Assembly: GCA_019119555.1 (NCBI GenBank)
Contig: DWWU01000033.1
Span: forward strand, 18,150 to 82,149
Origin: Candidatus Fusicatenibacter intestinigallinarum
Lineage (GTDB): Bacteria > Bacillota > Clostridia > Lachnospirales > Lachnospiraceae
Direction of reading: 5' to 3'
Length of the DNA stretch: 64,000 nucleotides
In this document: piece by piece, positions 55,103-63,949 of the stretch
Numbering within the stretch: position 1 is the stretch's first letter
How the letters are laid out: each line of letters begins with the position of its first letter
The notes under the pieces: model-generated
Told to the model about the DNA's origin: nothing
Database searches by the model: none
Seen by the model: the letters and a program-made list of their open reading frames with translations, nothing else
Position numbers and translations under genes: made by a program

Positions 55103-57331
55103 CTATGATTCATCAGATTCGTCCAGCCGGATCCCTTTCAGCGCCTCAGCAAACGCATTGTTTACGGGAGTCTCGGCCTCTTTCTTCTGTTTCTGCATAT
55201 AACGGGCAATGTCTTTTCTGGACACGCCTTTTCCTTCCTTTTTCCTGCGTTCCTCGAATTTTTCCATGCGCTCCTTATGTCCGCAGCTGCAGACAAAGAC
55301 GGCATCCTGACCTTTTCCGATCATTTCCATCCGCTTGTGGCATCTGGGGCATCTTGCGTTGGTCACGCGGGAAACGGTCTCGCGGTATCCGCAGTTTCTG
55401 TCCTGGCAGACGAGAAGTTTTGCATTTTTCCCGTTGACCGCCAGAAGGCGCTTGCCGCAGTTGGGACACTTTTTGCTGGTAAGGTTTTCGTGGCGGAAGG
55501 TACCCTCCTCCCGACGGATCTCCTCAATCAGCTCTTCGGTATAAGAACGGATCTCTTTCATAAACGTCTCCCGTTTCAGGCGCCCCTTTGAGATATCCGT
55601 CAGCTTCATCTCCCAGGTTGCGGTCAGCTCCGGTTTTTTCAGATCCTCCGGAACCAGTTTCAGAAGCTGCCTGCCTTTGGACGTGAGATAAATCTCATTG
55701 CCGCGCTTTTCCATCAGAAAACTGTTGAACAGCTTTTCAATAATATCCGCACGCGTTGCGACAGTTCCCAGGCCTCCGGTCTCTCCCAGCACTTTCGCCA
55801 TTCTGGAGTCATTGCTCTCCATATACCGGACAGGATTTTCCATGGCCGCAAGCAGCGTTCCCTCGGTAAACCGTGCCGGCGGTTTCATTTTTCCTTCACG
55901 TACAGTCACTCTGGCCCCCGGAAATTTCTGTCCTTCCTCAAGCAGCGGCAGATTCTGTCCGCCCACATCCGGCTCTGATGCAGTTTCTTCCTCTTCCCGG
56001 GAGTCCCCGCTTGAACCTCCCTCTGTTTCGTACAGTTCCCTCCAGCCGTTCTCCACAATCCGTTTTCCCTTTGCAGTAAACGTTTCCCCGCCAATCTCAG
56101 CCGTCACCGACGTCTCTTCATAAATGCAAGGGGGAAACAGCACGCTTAAGAATCTCCGGACCACCAGATCATAGATTTTCCGCTCCTCCGGGGACATTGC
56201 CGTCAGCTGTACAAACTGCTCTGTGGGAATGATCGCATGGTGATCGGATACCTTCCCGTCATTGACAAAGGCGGGATGCGCCGGAAGTTTCTGTTTTCTG
56301 GCCTTCGCCGCCGCTTCTCTGTAGGGACCGACGCTCACCGCCTCCAGACGTTCCCGGATCGTCGGAAGAATGTCAGAGGTCAGATAGCGGGAATCGGTCC
56401 GGGGATACGTCAGTACTTTGTGGTTTTCATACAGGCTCTGCATAAGATTCAGGGTCTGCTTTGCCGAATAGCCAAACCTCTGGCTGGCATCTCTCTGCAG
56501 TTCTGTCAGGTCATACAGCTGCGGCGGGAAGGATTTTTTCTCTTTCTTTTCCACCTGTGTGATCGTCAGAACGCCCTGTCCGCACTGGCCGGCAACCGCC
56601 TGCGCGCGCTCCCTGGAAAAGGTACGGGTCCCTTTGCTTTTTGAATCTCTCCAGGTATAGGTGACTCCACCCGCCGCTGCAGTGATCGTATAATATGGCT
56701 CCGGAACAAAGGCCCGGATTTCCTGCTCCCTTCGGTCGATCATCGCGAGGGTCGGCGTCTGCACCCTGCCGCAGGACAGTTGTGCATTGTACTTACAGGT
56801 CAGCGCCCTGGTCGCATTGATTCCCACCAGCCAGTCAGCCTCCGCACGGCACACCGCCGCATGATAGAGATTTTCGTACTCTTTCGCATCTTTCAGATGT
56901 GCAAAGCCTTCCCGGATCGCTTTGTCCGTCACTGAAGAAATCCAGAGCCGGGCCAGCGGTTTCCGGCAGTGTGCCTTGTCCAGAATCCAGCGCGCCACCA
57001 GTTCGCCTTCCCTGCCGGCGTCTGTGGCAATGACTACACGGGAAATATCCCTGCGCTCCAGCTGACCGGCCACAATCCGGAACTGCTTTCCGGTCTGGGG
57101 AATCACCTTTGTTTTCAGGCGTTCCGGCATCATCGGAAGCAGCTCCAGCTTCCATTCTTTATACTTTTTGTCATAATCCTCAGGGTCCTGAAGCGTTACC
57201 AGATGGCCGAGAGCCCAGGTGACCACATAAGAGGGTCCCTCCTGATAACCGTTTTCTTTCTTCTGGCATCCCAGCACCCTGGCGATGTCCCTTCCCACAG
57301 AGGGTTTTTCCGCAATCACTAATGTCTTCAT
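55103..57331 (-). CDS. topB: DNA topoisomerase III
   Basis: A 742-residue type IA topoisomerase. The Toprim part MKTLVIAEKPSVGRDIARVL and VVIATDAGREGELVARWIL, GINATRALTCKY, active-site Tyr in HKVLTYPRTDSRYLTSDI, and C-terminal zinc-type modules (CPNCGKRLLAV..CQDRNCGYRET; CPRCHKRMEMIG..CSCGHKE). Besides decatenation, plasmid-type TopB copies often accompany mobile elements, but here the neighbours are ordinary. ATG 57331 overlaps the upstream kinase gene by 4 bp. Confidence 0.95.
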   Translation of the reverse strand: MKTLVIAEKPSVGRDIARVLGCQKKENGYQEGPSYVVTWALGHLVTLQDPEDYDKKYKEWKLELLPMMPERLKTKVIPQTGKQFRIVAGQLERRDISRVVIATDAGREGELVARWILDKAHCRKPLARLWISSVTDKAIREGFAHLKDAKEYENLYHAAVCRAEADWLVGINATRALTCKYNAQLSCGRVQTPTLAMIDRREQEIRAFVPEPYYTITAAAGGVTYTWRDSKSKGTRTFSRERAQAVAGQCGQGVLTITQVEKKEKKSFPPQLYDLTELQRDASQRFGYSAKQTLNLMQSLYENHKVLTYPRTDSRYLTSDILPTIRERLEAVSVGPYREAAAKARKQKLPAHPAFVNDGKVSDHHAIIPTEQFVQLTAMSPEERKIYDLVVRRFLSVLFPPCIYEETSVTAEIGGETFTAKGKRIVENGWRELYETEGGSSGDSREEEETASEPDVGGQNLPLLEEGQKFPGARVTVREGKMKPPARFTEGTLLAAMENPVRYMESNDSRMAKVLGETGGLGTVATRADIIEKLFNSFLMEKRGNEIYLTSKGRQLLKLVPEDLKKPELTATWEMKLTDISKGRLKRETFMKEIRSYTEELIEEIRREEGTFRHENLTSKKCPNCGKRLLAVNGKNAKLLVCQDRNCGYRETVSRVTNARCPRCHKRMEMIGKGQDAVFVCSCGHKERMEKFEERRKKEGKGVSRKDIARYMQKQKKEAETPVNNAFAEALKGIRLDESDES

Positions 57332-57891
57332 ATATCTGTCCTTCCGATTGGTTTTTGTCCGATTTCTTTCTGCGTCGTCCCGGCGGAATTGCTGCGGCAT
57401 TCCTCCAGAGTCTGCAAATACTGTTCCGCTTCCTTCCGCTCATGAAAGATAAAAATTTCTCTGCCATCCCGGTATTTTTCCAGCAGTTCATCGATCCTCG
57501 GTTTCTGATCCCTGGGAAAATCCAGAATCCACTGACGGAACTCTTCGTCAAACTCCGTTTCCTCCCACGGAAGATCCTCCCTCTGCTTACCGATTCTCGC
57601 CTCCGCGCCTCTCAGGCAGACTTCCAGCGGATAATCGAGATAAAACACCGTATCGCACGCAGCCAGCCGCATCTCCATCGTCCGGAGATAATTTCCGTCC
57701 AGAATCCAGCTGTCCTCCGCTGTCTTCTCACGGATCTTCCGTTCAAATTCCTCCCGGGAGAGAGTGGTACGGTCCGGCCTGTGCCAGATCATGTCCAGAT
57801 AATACAGGGGAAGCCCCGTACAGTCTCTCAGCCTTCTCGCGAAGGTGCTCTTTCCCGCACCGGGACTTCCGATCACAATCACTTTCTTCAC
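57328..57891 (-). CDS. P-loop kinase-like protein (FlaR/adenylate-kinase-like)
   Basis: A 187-residue protein starting MKKVIVIGSPGAGKSTFARR (Walker A GSPGAGKST), followed by LPLYYLDMIWHRPDRTTLSR, a signature of the 'DNA topology modulation protein' FlaR-like AAA family, and WILDGNYLRTMEMRL. The Arg-rich lid is LRGAEARIGKQREDLP. It is co-translated with topB (4-bp overlap) and with the GNAT gene (4-bp overlap), which is why the family was once named after DNA topology; its real substrate is unknown. Confidence 0.85.
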   Translation of the reverse strand: MKKVIVIGSPGAGKSTFARRLRDCTGLPLYYLDMIWHRPDRTTLSREEFERKIREKTAEDSWILDGNYLRTMEMRLAACDTVFYLDYPLEVCLRGAEARIGKQREDLPWEETEFDEEFRQWILDFPRDQKPRIDELLEKYRDGREIFIFHERKEAEQYLQTLEECRSNSAGTTQKEIGQKPIGRTDI

Positions 57892-58475
57892 AGCCGTTTT
57901 TCATCCTTTCCCGCATTTTTTGCATTTCCCGGAGCACGGTACAGAACGGACACCCGGCATTCCTTTTTCTCACCATAGCTGGTCTCAGTTTCTGTCAGCC
58001 GGTAATAGCGGAACCCACACTTTTCCTGCACTCTTTTGGATTGTCTGTTTTCCGTATAATGGCCGCACATCAGGAAATCCAGCCCGGTCTCATCGAACAG
58101 ATACCGGAGCACTCTCTGAACCGCCTCCGGCATGATCCCTCTTCCCCAGTAATCCCGGGACAGCACAAAGCCCAGTTCCCGTCCCGCCAGTTCCTGAAAT
58201 TCCGGAAACTTTTTCTCATCATACAGTTCAATCCCCAGAGAGCCGATCACCTTTCCGTCATATTCTATGGCAAACGTCTTCTTCTCGCTGATAAACAGTT
58301 GCAGGATTTTCGCGGATTCCTCCCTGTCCTTATGGGGCAGCCATCCGGCCATCTGTCCGACGCCGTCCACTTTGGCATATTCATAGAAATCTTCCAGGTC
58401 TGATTCCTTCCATGACCTCAGGATCAGCCGGTCTGTCTGTAAGGTCACCTGTGAGATATCAATTTCTGCGTTCAT
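57888..58475 (-). CDS. GNAT N-acetyltransferase (RimJ/RimL type)
   Basis: A 195-residue acetyltransferase. TLQTDRLILRSWKESDLEDF is the usual RimJ/L opening; acetyl-CoA-binding features lie in ELGFVLSRDYWGRGIMPEAV (R/QxxGxG/A type). The C-terminus is KRVQEKCGFRYYRLTETE. It may acetylate a ribosomal protein N-terminus or a small amine or antibiotic. Couples by 4 bp to the downstream kinase gene. Confidence 0.88.
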   Translation of the reverse strand: MNAEIDISQVTLQTDRLILRSWKESDLEDFYEYAKVDGVGQMAGWLPHKDREESAKILQLFISEKKTFAIEYDGKVIGSLGIELYDEKKFPEFQELAGRELGFVLSRDYWGRGIMPEAVQRVLRYLFDETGLDFLMCGHYTENRQSKRVQEKCGFRYYRLTETETSYGEKKECRVSVLYRAPGNAKNAGKDEKRL

Positions 58476-58529
58476 GTCAGTCTCCTTTCAGAATTTTACG
58501 TTTCGCGACAATGCATCTGACTGAACCTG

Positions 58530-59225
58530 TTATGGTTTCTCCGTATAATAGAAATCCGTCCATGTTCCATGATAGGTGCGGCACGGCATAAACGGATGTT
58601 TCTCTCCGGGCAGAAGTCCGTTTTTCAGCGCCTCGGCGTCCTGAAGATTTTTCCCGATATAATCCGGCGTAATCGGACAGTCGTGGTGACAGGGCAGCAC
58701 AGTCTCGATTCTGTCCATGATCCCCAGAAGCTTTCTCTGGCTTTCCAGATACAGATCCAGATTTCTGTGTTCTCCGAACATATAAATCGGCCCGTCTTTC
58801 TGGACGGAATCTCCCGGCAGCAGCAGCTTCTTTTCCCAGTCCACAAACGCGACACTGCCGTAGGTATGGCCTGGAATTTCGATCACTTTCAGCGTATAAT
58901 CTCCGCACCGGAAAGTATCTCCCTCCTTCAGAGGCTCCAGCTGAATTCCTTCCGGGATCAGGTTCCAGTCGCCCCTGTGAATCCTGCAGGCTCCAAAATC
59001 TTTCAGGCCGCCCGCGTGGTCTCTGTCCCCGTGAGTCATAAGAACCTGAACCGGAAGATCCGTGATACTCCTGACCGCCTGATACACATGGCTGTCCTCA
59101 AATCCGGTGTCGATCAGGAGTGCTTCATCCTCCCCGACAATCAGAAACTGCCTGACCCGCTCGTCATCCAGAATATAAAATCCATCCATAAATAATTTTT
59201 TCTGTATCGTTCTTTTCTGCACCAT
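58530..59225 (-). CDS. MBL-fold metallo-hydrolase (glyoxalase II-like)
   Basis: A 231-residue metallo-beta-lactamase-fold protein. The metal motif is VLMTHGDRDHAGGL (HxDRDH, with Gly-Asp in place of the first His of HxHxDH), a third His lies in EIPGHTYGSVAFVD, an Asp in LLLPGDSVQKDGPIY and another His in VLPCHHDCPITPDYI. The THGDRDH form is recurrent in a subgroup of Firmicutes MBL proteins. Start 59225 follows AAGGAGG; the longer upstream frame runs through a repeat. Substrate unknown. Confidence 0.84.
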   Translation of the reverse strand: MVQKRTIQKKLFMDGFYILDDERVRQFLIVGEDEALLIDTGFEDSHVYQAVRSITDLPVQVLMTHGDRDHAGGLKDFGACRIHRGDWNLIPEGIQLEPLKEGDTFRCGDYTLKVIEIPGHTYGSVAFVDWEKKLLLPGDSVQKDGPIYMFGEHRNLDLYLESQRKLLGIMDRIETVLPCHHDCPITPDYIGKNLQDAEALKNGLLPGEKHPFMPCRTYHGTWTDFYYTEKP

Positions 59226-59274
59226 TTTTCCTCCTTCCGGAACCCCCGCGTCATCCGAACAGAACCGGAAATTT

Positions 59275-59302
59275 GTTACTGTTCTGCTGACGGAACGGTT
59301 GC
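59275..59302. repeat. Degenerate solo MPR end palindrome
   Basis: GTTACTGTTC and GAACGGTTGC arms around TGCTGACG, upstream of the MBL gene. Confidence 0.5.
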
Positions 59303-59391
59303 TTGAAAGATTTTCCATGTCCATTGTTCCTCTATTCTATCACGTTCTCCCCGCAATCACCATCTGTTTTCTGAAATTTCCCTTTATAACT

Positions 59392-59515
59392 GTAGCAGTT
59401 CAGCCTCAGCCAGCTGAACTGTTACGGCATCCGGCCATTGAAAATCGCTTCGCGATGGGCCGGACGCCCGCAGGCTCTGCGTTTTCATACGGTCTGTGCA
59501 GCGAATGCACAGACC
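59392..59515 (-). repeat. MPR repeat, copy 8 (- orientation, nearly complete)
   Basis: On the - strand: hairpin 1 GGTCTGTGCATTCGC..TGCACAGACC, linker GTATGAAAACGCAGAGCCTGC, hairpin 2 GGGCGTCCGGCCCATCGCG..GGCCGGATGCC, end palindrome GTAACAGTTCAGC / GGCTGAGGCTGAACTGCTAC with a 6-bp duplication. It lies between two - strand genes. Confidence 0.9.
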
Positions 59516-59559
59516 ATACCTTTCTGTCCCTCGTTGTCTGCATCACATATTCCTGCGTT

Positions 59560-59635
59560 TAAAAAGAAAAACAGCACAAAGCTTTGCAAATGCCGTTTCG
59601 GGGTATTTGCAAAACCCTGTACTGTGATTGCATTT
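59560..59635 (-). terminator. Rho-independent terminator after the thioredoxin-fold gene
   Basis: On the - strand CACAGTACAGGGTTTTGCAAAT and ATTTGCAAAGCTTTGTGCTG pair around CCCCGAAACGGC, and the stem is followed by TTTTTCTTTTT. Confidence 0.75.
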
Positions 59636-59714
59636 TACGTTATTTTTCTTTTACAGCCTGATCTTCATCTGCCTGCCGCTCATCCTTCCGCTCAGCAGTC
59701 TCTGCGTTTTTTTC

Positions 59715-60035
59715 TCAGTTGCAGCCGTTAATTCCGCAGGAAGAATGCTTTTCCACGATTTCTTCCGGCTGCACCGGCGGCTGACCGATCCATGAAAATG
59801 CTTCGTCAATATCCAGAGTCTTCTGTCCGTTCTCATTGACAAACAGCGGGATTCCGATTCCTCCGCGCTCTCTGACCGGTGCGAGAACGGGATCATGATC
59901 CCTGATCTGGAGAAACTCTTTCAGCTTTCCTGTATCTTCCGTAATATCTACATACTCCGCGTCAAACCCGCGGCTCTTCTGAATCGCCTTATAGTTTCTG
60001 CAGTCTGCGCAGATCTGTGCTCCGTAAACTTTCAT
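59715..60035 (-). CDS. Glutaredoxin/thioredoxin-fold protein with CxxC motif
   Basis: A 106-residue protein beginning MKVYGAQICADCRNYKAIQK; the redox motif is CADC. The fold continues with EYVDITEDTGKLKEFLQIRD and the cis-Pro in GIGIPLFVNENGQKTLDID, as in glutaredoxins. An extra C-terminal CGINGC motif after a Glu-rich stretch may bind metal or act as a second thiol pair. Start 60035 was chosen because the frame upstream is not homologous. A good terminator follows. A cytoplasmic thiol-exchange role is likely; partner unknown. Confidence 0.82.
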   Translation of the reverse strand: MKVYGAQICADCRNYKAIQKSRGFDAEYVDITEDTGKLKEFLQIRDHDPVLAPVRERGGIGIPLFVNENGQKTLDIDEAFSWIGQPPVQPEEIVEKHSSCGINGCN

Positions 60036-60206
60036 AAACTCATCCCTTTCCTCTTCTGCATCGTTTCCCACAAAACCGACAGCAGTCAGAAATCATATTC
60101 CGGCAGTCCGCGCCGGTTTCCTGCAACGGTTTCTTCTTTTACAAAGGAATTATACCGCATAGCATGTAATTAATCAATCGTATAAATACCAGAGCATGTC
60201 AGAAAA

Positions 60207-60304
60207 GTTACCGTTCCGTCATGTCTGTGCATTTCCTTGCACAGCCATAGGAAAACATGGCGCCTGTGGGCATCCGGCCATGCAGAACCGTCACGGCATC
60301 CGGT
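60207..60304 (+). repeat. MPR repeat, copy 9 (+ orientation, degenerate)
   Basis: GTTACCGTTCCGTC, hairpin 1 (GTCTGTGCA..TGCACAG), linker ATAGGAAAACATGGCGCCTG, and hairpin 2 GGCATCCGGCC..GGCATCCGG with altered right half. It lies between the divergent glutaredoxin-like and permease genes. Confidence 0.78.
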
Positions 60305-60354
60305 AAGTAAAATTGCTTTGTTATAAATAAAAGAACATTTGGAAAAAACTCTTC

Positions 60355-60409
60355 CAAAATCAGATTTTGTAGTATAATGATAACGGTCCTGCCCGCTTAT
60401 GGGCGGGAC
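60355..60409 (+). promoter_or_regulatory. Promoter and 5' leader hairpin of the permease operon
   Basis: A TATAAT lies at 60373-60378 (weak -35 CTTCCA). The predicted transcript starts near 60385 with a strong stem: GTCCTGCCC (60386-60394), loop GCTTAT, GGGCGGGAC (60401-60409). Outer GGTC can also pair with the following GACC (60410-60413). This is not a purine riboswitch by its bases; it may be a protein-binding or stabilising hairpin. Confidence 0.5.
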
Positions 60410-60449
60410 AGACCGGAAATTTTACCCAAGAAAAAGAGGAGGAGAAGTT

Positions 60450-61508
60450 ATGAATGACATTTTAACAGATCTGCTTGCAATCATCGGCGTTGTGCTCAAC
60501 GGCCTGCCGCAGGGACTTCTTGCCCTCGCCTACGGGTTTGCCTCCGTTCCCACAGCGCTGGCATTCCTGGTCGGCGTCGTCGGCAACCTGGCCACCCAGA
60601 GCGTCGCACCGATCTCCTTTCAGGCGGAGACAATCACTTATGCCGGGACGGCTGGCAAAAACCGTTCCGAGCGCTGTACAATGATCTTTATCGGCGGTGC
60701 GATCATGACCGTGATCGGCCTGTTCGGCCTGCTCACAAAGATTGTGGATTTTGTGGGAGAAGATGTGGCATACGGTATGATGGCAGGCGTGGGAATCATC
60801 CTGACCAAAGCGGCCATTGATATGATCCGAAACGACGGGATCGCCGGCGGCGTGTCTCTGGTGGCTGCCCTGATCACATACTTTTTCACCAAGGACAGTT
60901 CCAACACACTGGTTTACACCATCGTCATCTCCGTGGTGGCTTCCTGCATCGCCAGCGCCATTTTCAAGAAAAACCAGACAAACATTGTTGTGGAAGACGA
61001 CAAATTTATCCGGCAGAAATTCACCATCAATTCCAGCGTGATCTTCGGAGCGCTCGGCATGGTATGTCTGAACATCGGCTCCAACATCTCGTTCGGCGGA
61101 ATTACAGCCGGAATGGCAACCAGCGGCAACTACAACGTGGATCACCTCACTGTGATTTCTTCCGTTGCCGACATGTGTTCCTCCTTCTTCGGCGGAGCAC
61201 CTGTGGAATCCATCATCTCGGCAACAGCCAGCGCACCTCACCCTGTATGGGCAGGTGTTATTATGATGGCGGTCATCGGCCTGATCCTGGTCTTCAAACT
61301 GCTTCCAAAAATCGGAAGATACGTTCCGTCCTCTTCCATCGCAGGATTCCTGTTTGTCCTTGGAATTTTTAAGACAGTGATCGCAGACGCGCCCCTGGCG
61401 TTCGCTTCCAACGCCGCTGCAGGCGGCACAGCAATGGTCGTGACAGCCGTCACCAATCCGTTTTTAGGCATGCTCGCCGGCGTCGCGGCAAAGCTTCTCG
61501 GCCTGTAA
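60450..61508 (+). CDS. NCS2-like purine/pyrimidine permease
   Basis: A 352-residue membrane protein with about 10-12 hydrophobic segments. The pattern GYGFASVPTALAFLVGVVGN-like start, then APISFQAETITYAG and VAYGMMAGVGIILTKAAIDM, and the repeated glycine-rich ends resemble the nucleobase-cation symporter 2 (xanthine/uracil, AzgA-like) fold; the usual NCS2 signature is not fully clear. The ATG at 60450 follows GAGGAGGAG. A phosphoribosyltransferase follows 100 bp later, supporting nucleobase uptake and salvage. Confidence in family is moderate. Confidence 0.72.
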   Translation: MNDILTDLLAIIGVVLNGLPQGLLALAYGFASVPTALAFLVGVVGNLATQSVAPISFQAETITYAGTAGKNRSERCTMIFIGGAIMTVIGLFGLLTKIVDFVGEDVAYGMMAGVGIILTKAAIDMIRNDGIAGGVSLVAALITYFFTKDSSNTLVYTIVISVVASCIASAIFKKNQTNIVVEDDKFIRQKFTINSSVIFGALGMVCLNIGSNISFGGITAGMATSGNYNVDHLTVISSVADMCSSFFGGAPVESIISATASAPHPVWAGVIMMAVIGLILVFKLLPKIGRYVPSSSIAGFLFVLGIFKTVIADAPLAFASNAAAGGTAMVVTAVTNPFLGMLAGVAAKLLGL

Positions 61509-61610
61509 AAATGCCGCCGGTCTGTGTGCAGCCCTGCACACGGACCGATTCGCTGAACAGCCGTGGAAAACGGCTGCCGCAAAGAGAAAACAAAAAGGAG
61601 AACTCAGAAT

Positions 61611-62177
61611 ATGAAAGAATATACGATTGAACTGTGCGGGGTGAAAAGAACGCTTCCGTTCATCCCCATCAATGACACTACTGCCTTTGCCAGCTTTGTC
61701 ATCCTTGGCGACACTGAACTGGTAAGCGCCTGCGCCCCTGAACTGGCAGAAAAAATCGGTCCTGTAGACGCAGTGGTCACCGCTGAAGCCAAGGGCATCG
61801 CCCTGGCCTACGAGATCAGCAGACTTCTCGGGCTGAAGGAATTCATCGTCGCACGGAAAAGCACGAAAAACTATATGCAGAATGTGATCTCTGCCTCTGT
61901 CCATTCCATCACCACAGCGGGGGAACAGCACCTGTATCTGGACGGTGTGGACGCTGACAAAATCCGCGGAAAACATGTCTGCCTGCTGGACGATGTGATC
62001 TCCACCGGAGAATCCCTTCACGCACTGGAAGTTCTGATGAAAAACGCCGGCGCGTCTGTCGTAAAAAAAGCCGCGATCCTGGCAGAGGGGGACGCAGCGT
62101 CGAGAGATGATATTATCTTCCTGCAGAAACTGCCTCTGTTCCACAAAACCGGGGAAGGAGAATATGAAATCCTGTAA
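61611..62177 (+). CDS. Purine phosphoribosyltransferase-like protein (Apt/Xpt family)
   Basis: A 188-residue type I phosphoribosyltransferase. The PRPP-binding motif is HVCLLDDVISTGESLHALEV (acidic pair then TG), the substrate loop region VDAVVTAEAKGIALAYEISR and the RKSTKNYMQNV flap. It is closest to adenine/xanthine phosphoribosyltransferases that attach ribose-5-phosphate to a purine base. SD AAAAGGAG precedes the ATG; upstream is the NCS2-like permease, and the two form a likely salvage unit. Confidence 0.87.
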   Translation: MKEYTIELCGVKRTLPFIPINDTTAFASFVILGDTELVSACAPELAEKIGPVDAVVTAEAKGIALAYEISRLLGLKEFIVARKSTKNYMQNVISASVHSITTAGEQHLYLDGVDADKIRGKHVCLLDDVISTGESLHALEVLMKNAGASVVKKAAILAEGDAASRDDIIFLQKLPLFHKTGEGEYEIL

Positions 62178-62225
62178 GAATGCCGCCGGCGCCTGGCCGG
62201 CCATTCTCCGGATCCGAATTTCCTT

Positions 62226-63359
62226 ATGAAGATTTTAAAAAATATTGCAAAAAACGAAACCGTTTTCTGTGTTTCTTTCCTGCTGGCTGTCCTGTCAGCA
62301 TTTCTTGTACATCCCGACGCGGCATATCTGGCTTATCCGGATTACCGCACTCTCGCGCTGCTGTTCTGCCTGATGATCCTCGTGGCTGGACTGCAGTCTC
62401 TCGGGATTTTTATGATGCTTGGCCACTTTCTCCTGAAAAAAGTTCACAGCATCCGCGGTCTCTCAATGGTCATGGTTCTGCTCTGCTTTTTCAGCAGTAT
62501 GGTGATCACCAACGATGTAACACTGATTACTTTTGTCCCCTTTACCATCCTGATCTTCCGTATGGGCGGTCAGGTACAGCGTGTGCTTAAGCTGATCGTT
62601 CTGGAGACAATTGCCGCGAACCTGGGCAGCATGGCTACGCCTATCGGAAACCCGCAGAATCTGTATCTGTATTCCGTATCTGGTCTGACCACTGCAGAAT
62701 TTGCATGGGCCACACTTCCCTATGCCGCCCTTTCCCTTCTGCTGCTGGCGGCGGCCATTTTTACAGAGCGGGAGGAACCGCTCCTGGAAGTCGTCATGAA
62801 GGAACGTATCGAGGGTTCCATATCCGGCCTTTTACGGTCGACCCTTCCGTTTCTCGGTCTTCTGGCGCTGTGTCTTCTGGTTGTCTTCCGTATTCTTCCC
62901 TACCAGCCGGTACTGATCTGCGTCATGGCCGTGATTCTGCTGCTGAAACGGAATCTCTATCTGTCGGTGGACTATTTTCTGCTTCTGACCTTTTTATGTT
63001 TCTTTATTTTTATCGGAAACATGAAACGGATCCCGGAAATCAATACACTTCTTGTCTCCGTCGTACAGGGCAGAGAACTTCTGACCGGAATCCTCACCAG
63101 TCAGATCATCAGCAACGTCCCTGCCGCAATCCTGCTGTCCGGTTTCAGTAATGATTTTTCCGCGCTGCTGACCGGCGTCAATCTGGGCGGGCTGGGTACC
63201 CTGATCGCTTCCCTGGCAAGCCTGATCTCTTTCAAGTTCTTTTCGCGGGAGTATCCGGACAGGAAGGGAACATTTCTGAAAGAATTTACCATATGGAATC
63301 TGGCATTTCTGATTGTACTGACAGCAGCAGCTTTTCTGATTCGTTCAGTGGTTGGGTAG
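62226..63359 (+). CDS. SLC13/ArsB-NhaD superfamily anion transporter-like protein
   Basis: A 377-residue protein with about 10 hydrophobic segments. The two inverted signature regions are MVITNDVTLITFVPFTI with SMATPIGNPQNLYLYSV, and TGILTSQIISNVPAAILLSG with GLGTLIASLASLISF; these occur in the ion transporter superfamily (ArsB, NhaD, DASS). The protein is shorter than most members (about 420-480). It lacks a strong ribosome site and follows the phosphoribosyltransferase by 48 bp. Substrate (dicarboxylate, arsenite or other anion) cannot be judged. Confidence 0.8.
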   Translation: MKILKNIAKNETVFCVSFLLAVLSAFLVHPDAAYLAYPDYRTLALLFCLMILVAGLQSLGIFMMLGHFLLKKVHSIRGLSMVMVLLCFFSSMVITNDVTLITFVPFTILIFRMGGQVQRVLKLIVLETIAANLGSMATPIGNPQNLYLYSVSGLTTAEFAWATLPYAALSLLLLAAAIFTEREEPLLEVVMKERIEGSISGLLRSTLPFLGLLALCLLVVFRILPYQPVLICVMAVILLLKRNLYLSVDYFLLLTFLCFFIFIGNMKRIPEINTLLVSVVQGRELLTGILTSQIISNVPAAILLSGFSNDFSALLTGVNLGGLGTLIASLASLISFKFFSREYPDRKGTFLKEFTIWNLAFLIVLTAAAFLIRSVVG

Positions 63360-63862
63360 TCAGATGCCAAGCAGTCTCTTCAGCCATGCCTTTATCTTCC
63401 GCGCATGGCTGATGCTGAGGAAGCGTTCCCAGCGCAGCGCCTTTTTTGCAGCCTGCTCAAATCCTTTCCCCTTTTTGTACTCCCGCAGAAACAATGCTCT
63501 CTTTTTATGGGGGAATGAAGGATGCTGCAGCTGAGGATCTCCCTCGATGGGCTCCTCCACCGGACGGCTGTACGCCTCCACTCTCCGCTGTTCTGTCAGT
63601 CCTTCCACGAGCCGCTTTCCCTTTTCCGTATTCACCAGCACGGAGGACATTTTTCCGTGAGAAAAATCACAGGGGGCTTTCGTCCCAATTCCTTTATAAT
63701 CGCTGATTGTCAGATCCCCGCACCGGTCCTCTCCCGCATAGAGACAGGCGTAGCAGTTTTCCCGGTAAATCAGAGCCTTGTGATATCCAACCTGGTAAAC
63801 ATCCTCGGACAGCACCGGTCGGCTGTAAATTTTCTCTCCTTTTCTGTCAAAAAGATAGGCAA
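63360..63862 (-). pseudogene. C-terminal fragment of an FrhB/FdhB-type (F420 hydrogenase beta subunit-like) protein, interrupted by an IS
   Basis: The readable frame AYLFDRKGEKIYSRPVLSED..YHKALIYRENCYACLYAGED..CGDLTISDYKGIG is the C-terminal domain of the coenzyme F420 hydrogenase/dehydrogenase beta family, often found in polysaccharide pyruvyl-transferase loci of gut Clostridia. CYACLYAGEDRCGDL keeps iron-sulfur-type cysteines. The N-terminal half is missing: upstream (to the right) the frame runs into the left end of an insertion sequence after about position 63862. The fragment is thus a gene disrupted by the IS. Confidence 0.78.
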
Positions 63863-63890
63863 TTGTTAAATTGGTGTGGTATAAAAAAAG

Positions 63891-63920
63891 TTGACAGCTT
63901 ATTCTCAAGGATTTCATAAT
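63891..63920 (+). promoter_or_regulatory. Promoter of the IS transposase gene
   Basis: TTGACA and CATAAT separated by 18 bp, 30 bp upstream of the GTG start; AAGGAGG lies between. Confidence 0.65.
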
Positions 63921-63949
63921 AAAACCAAGAGAATAAGGAGGTATTCAAA

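Noticed and set aside
60300..60449. Purine riboswitch upstream of the permease
   Set aside because: The three-way-junction bases typical of the purine aptamer are absent; only a simple stem is seen.
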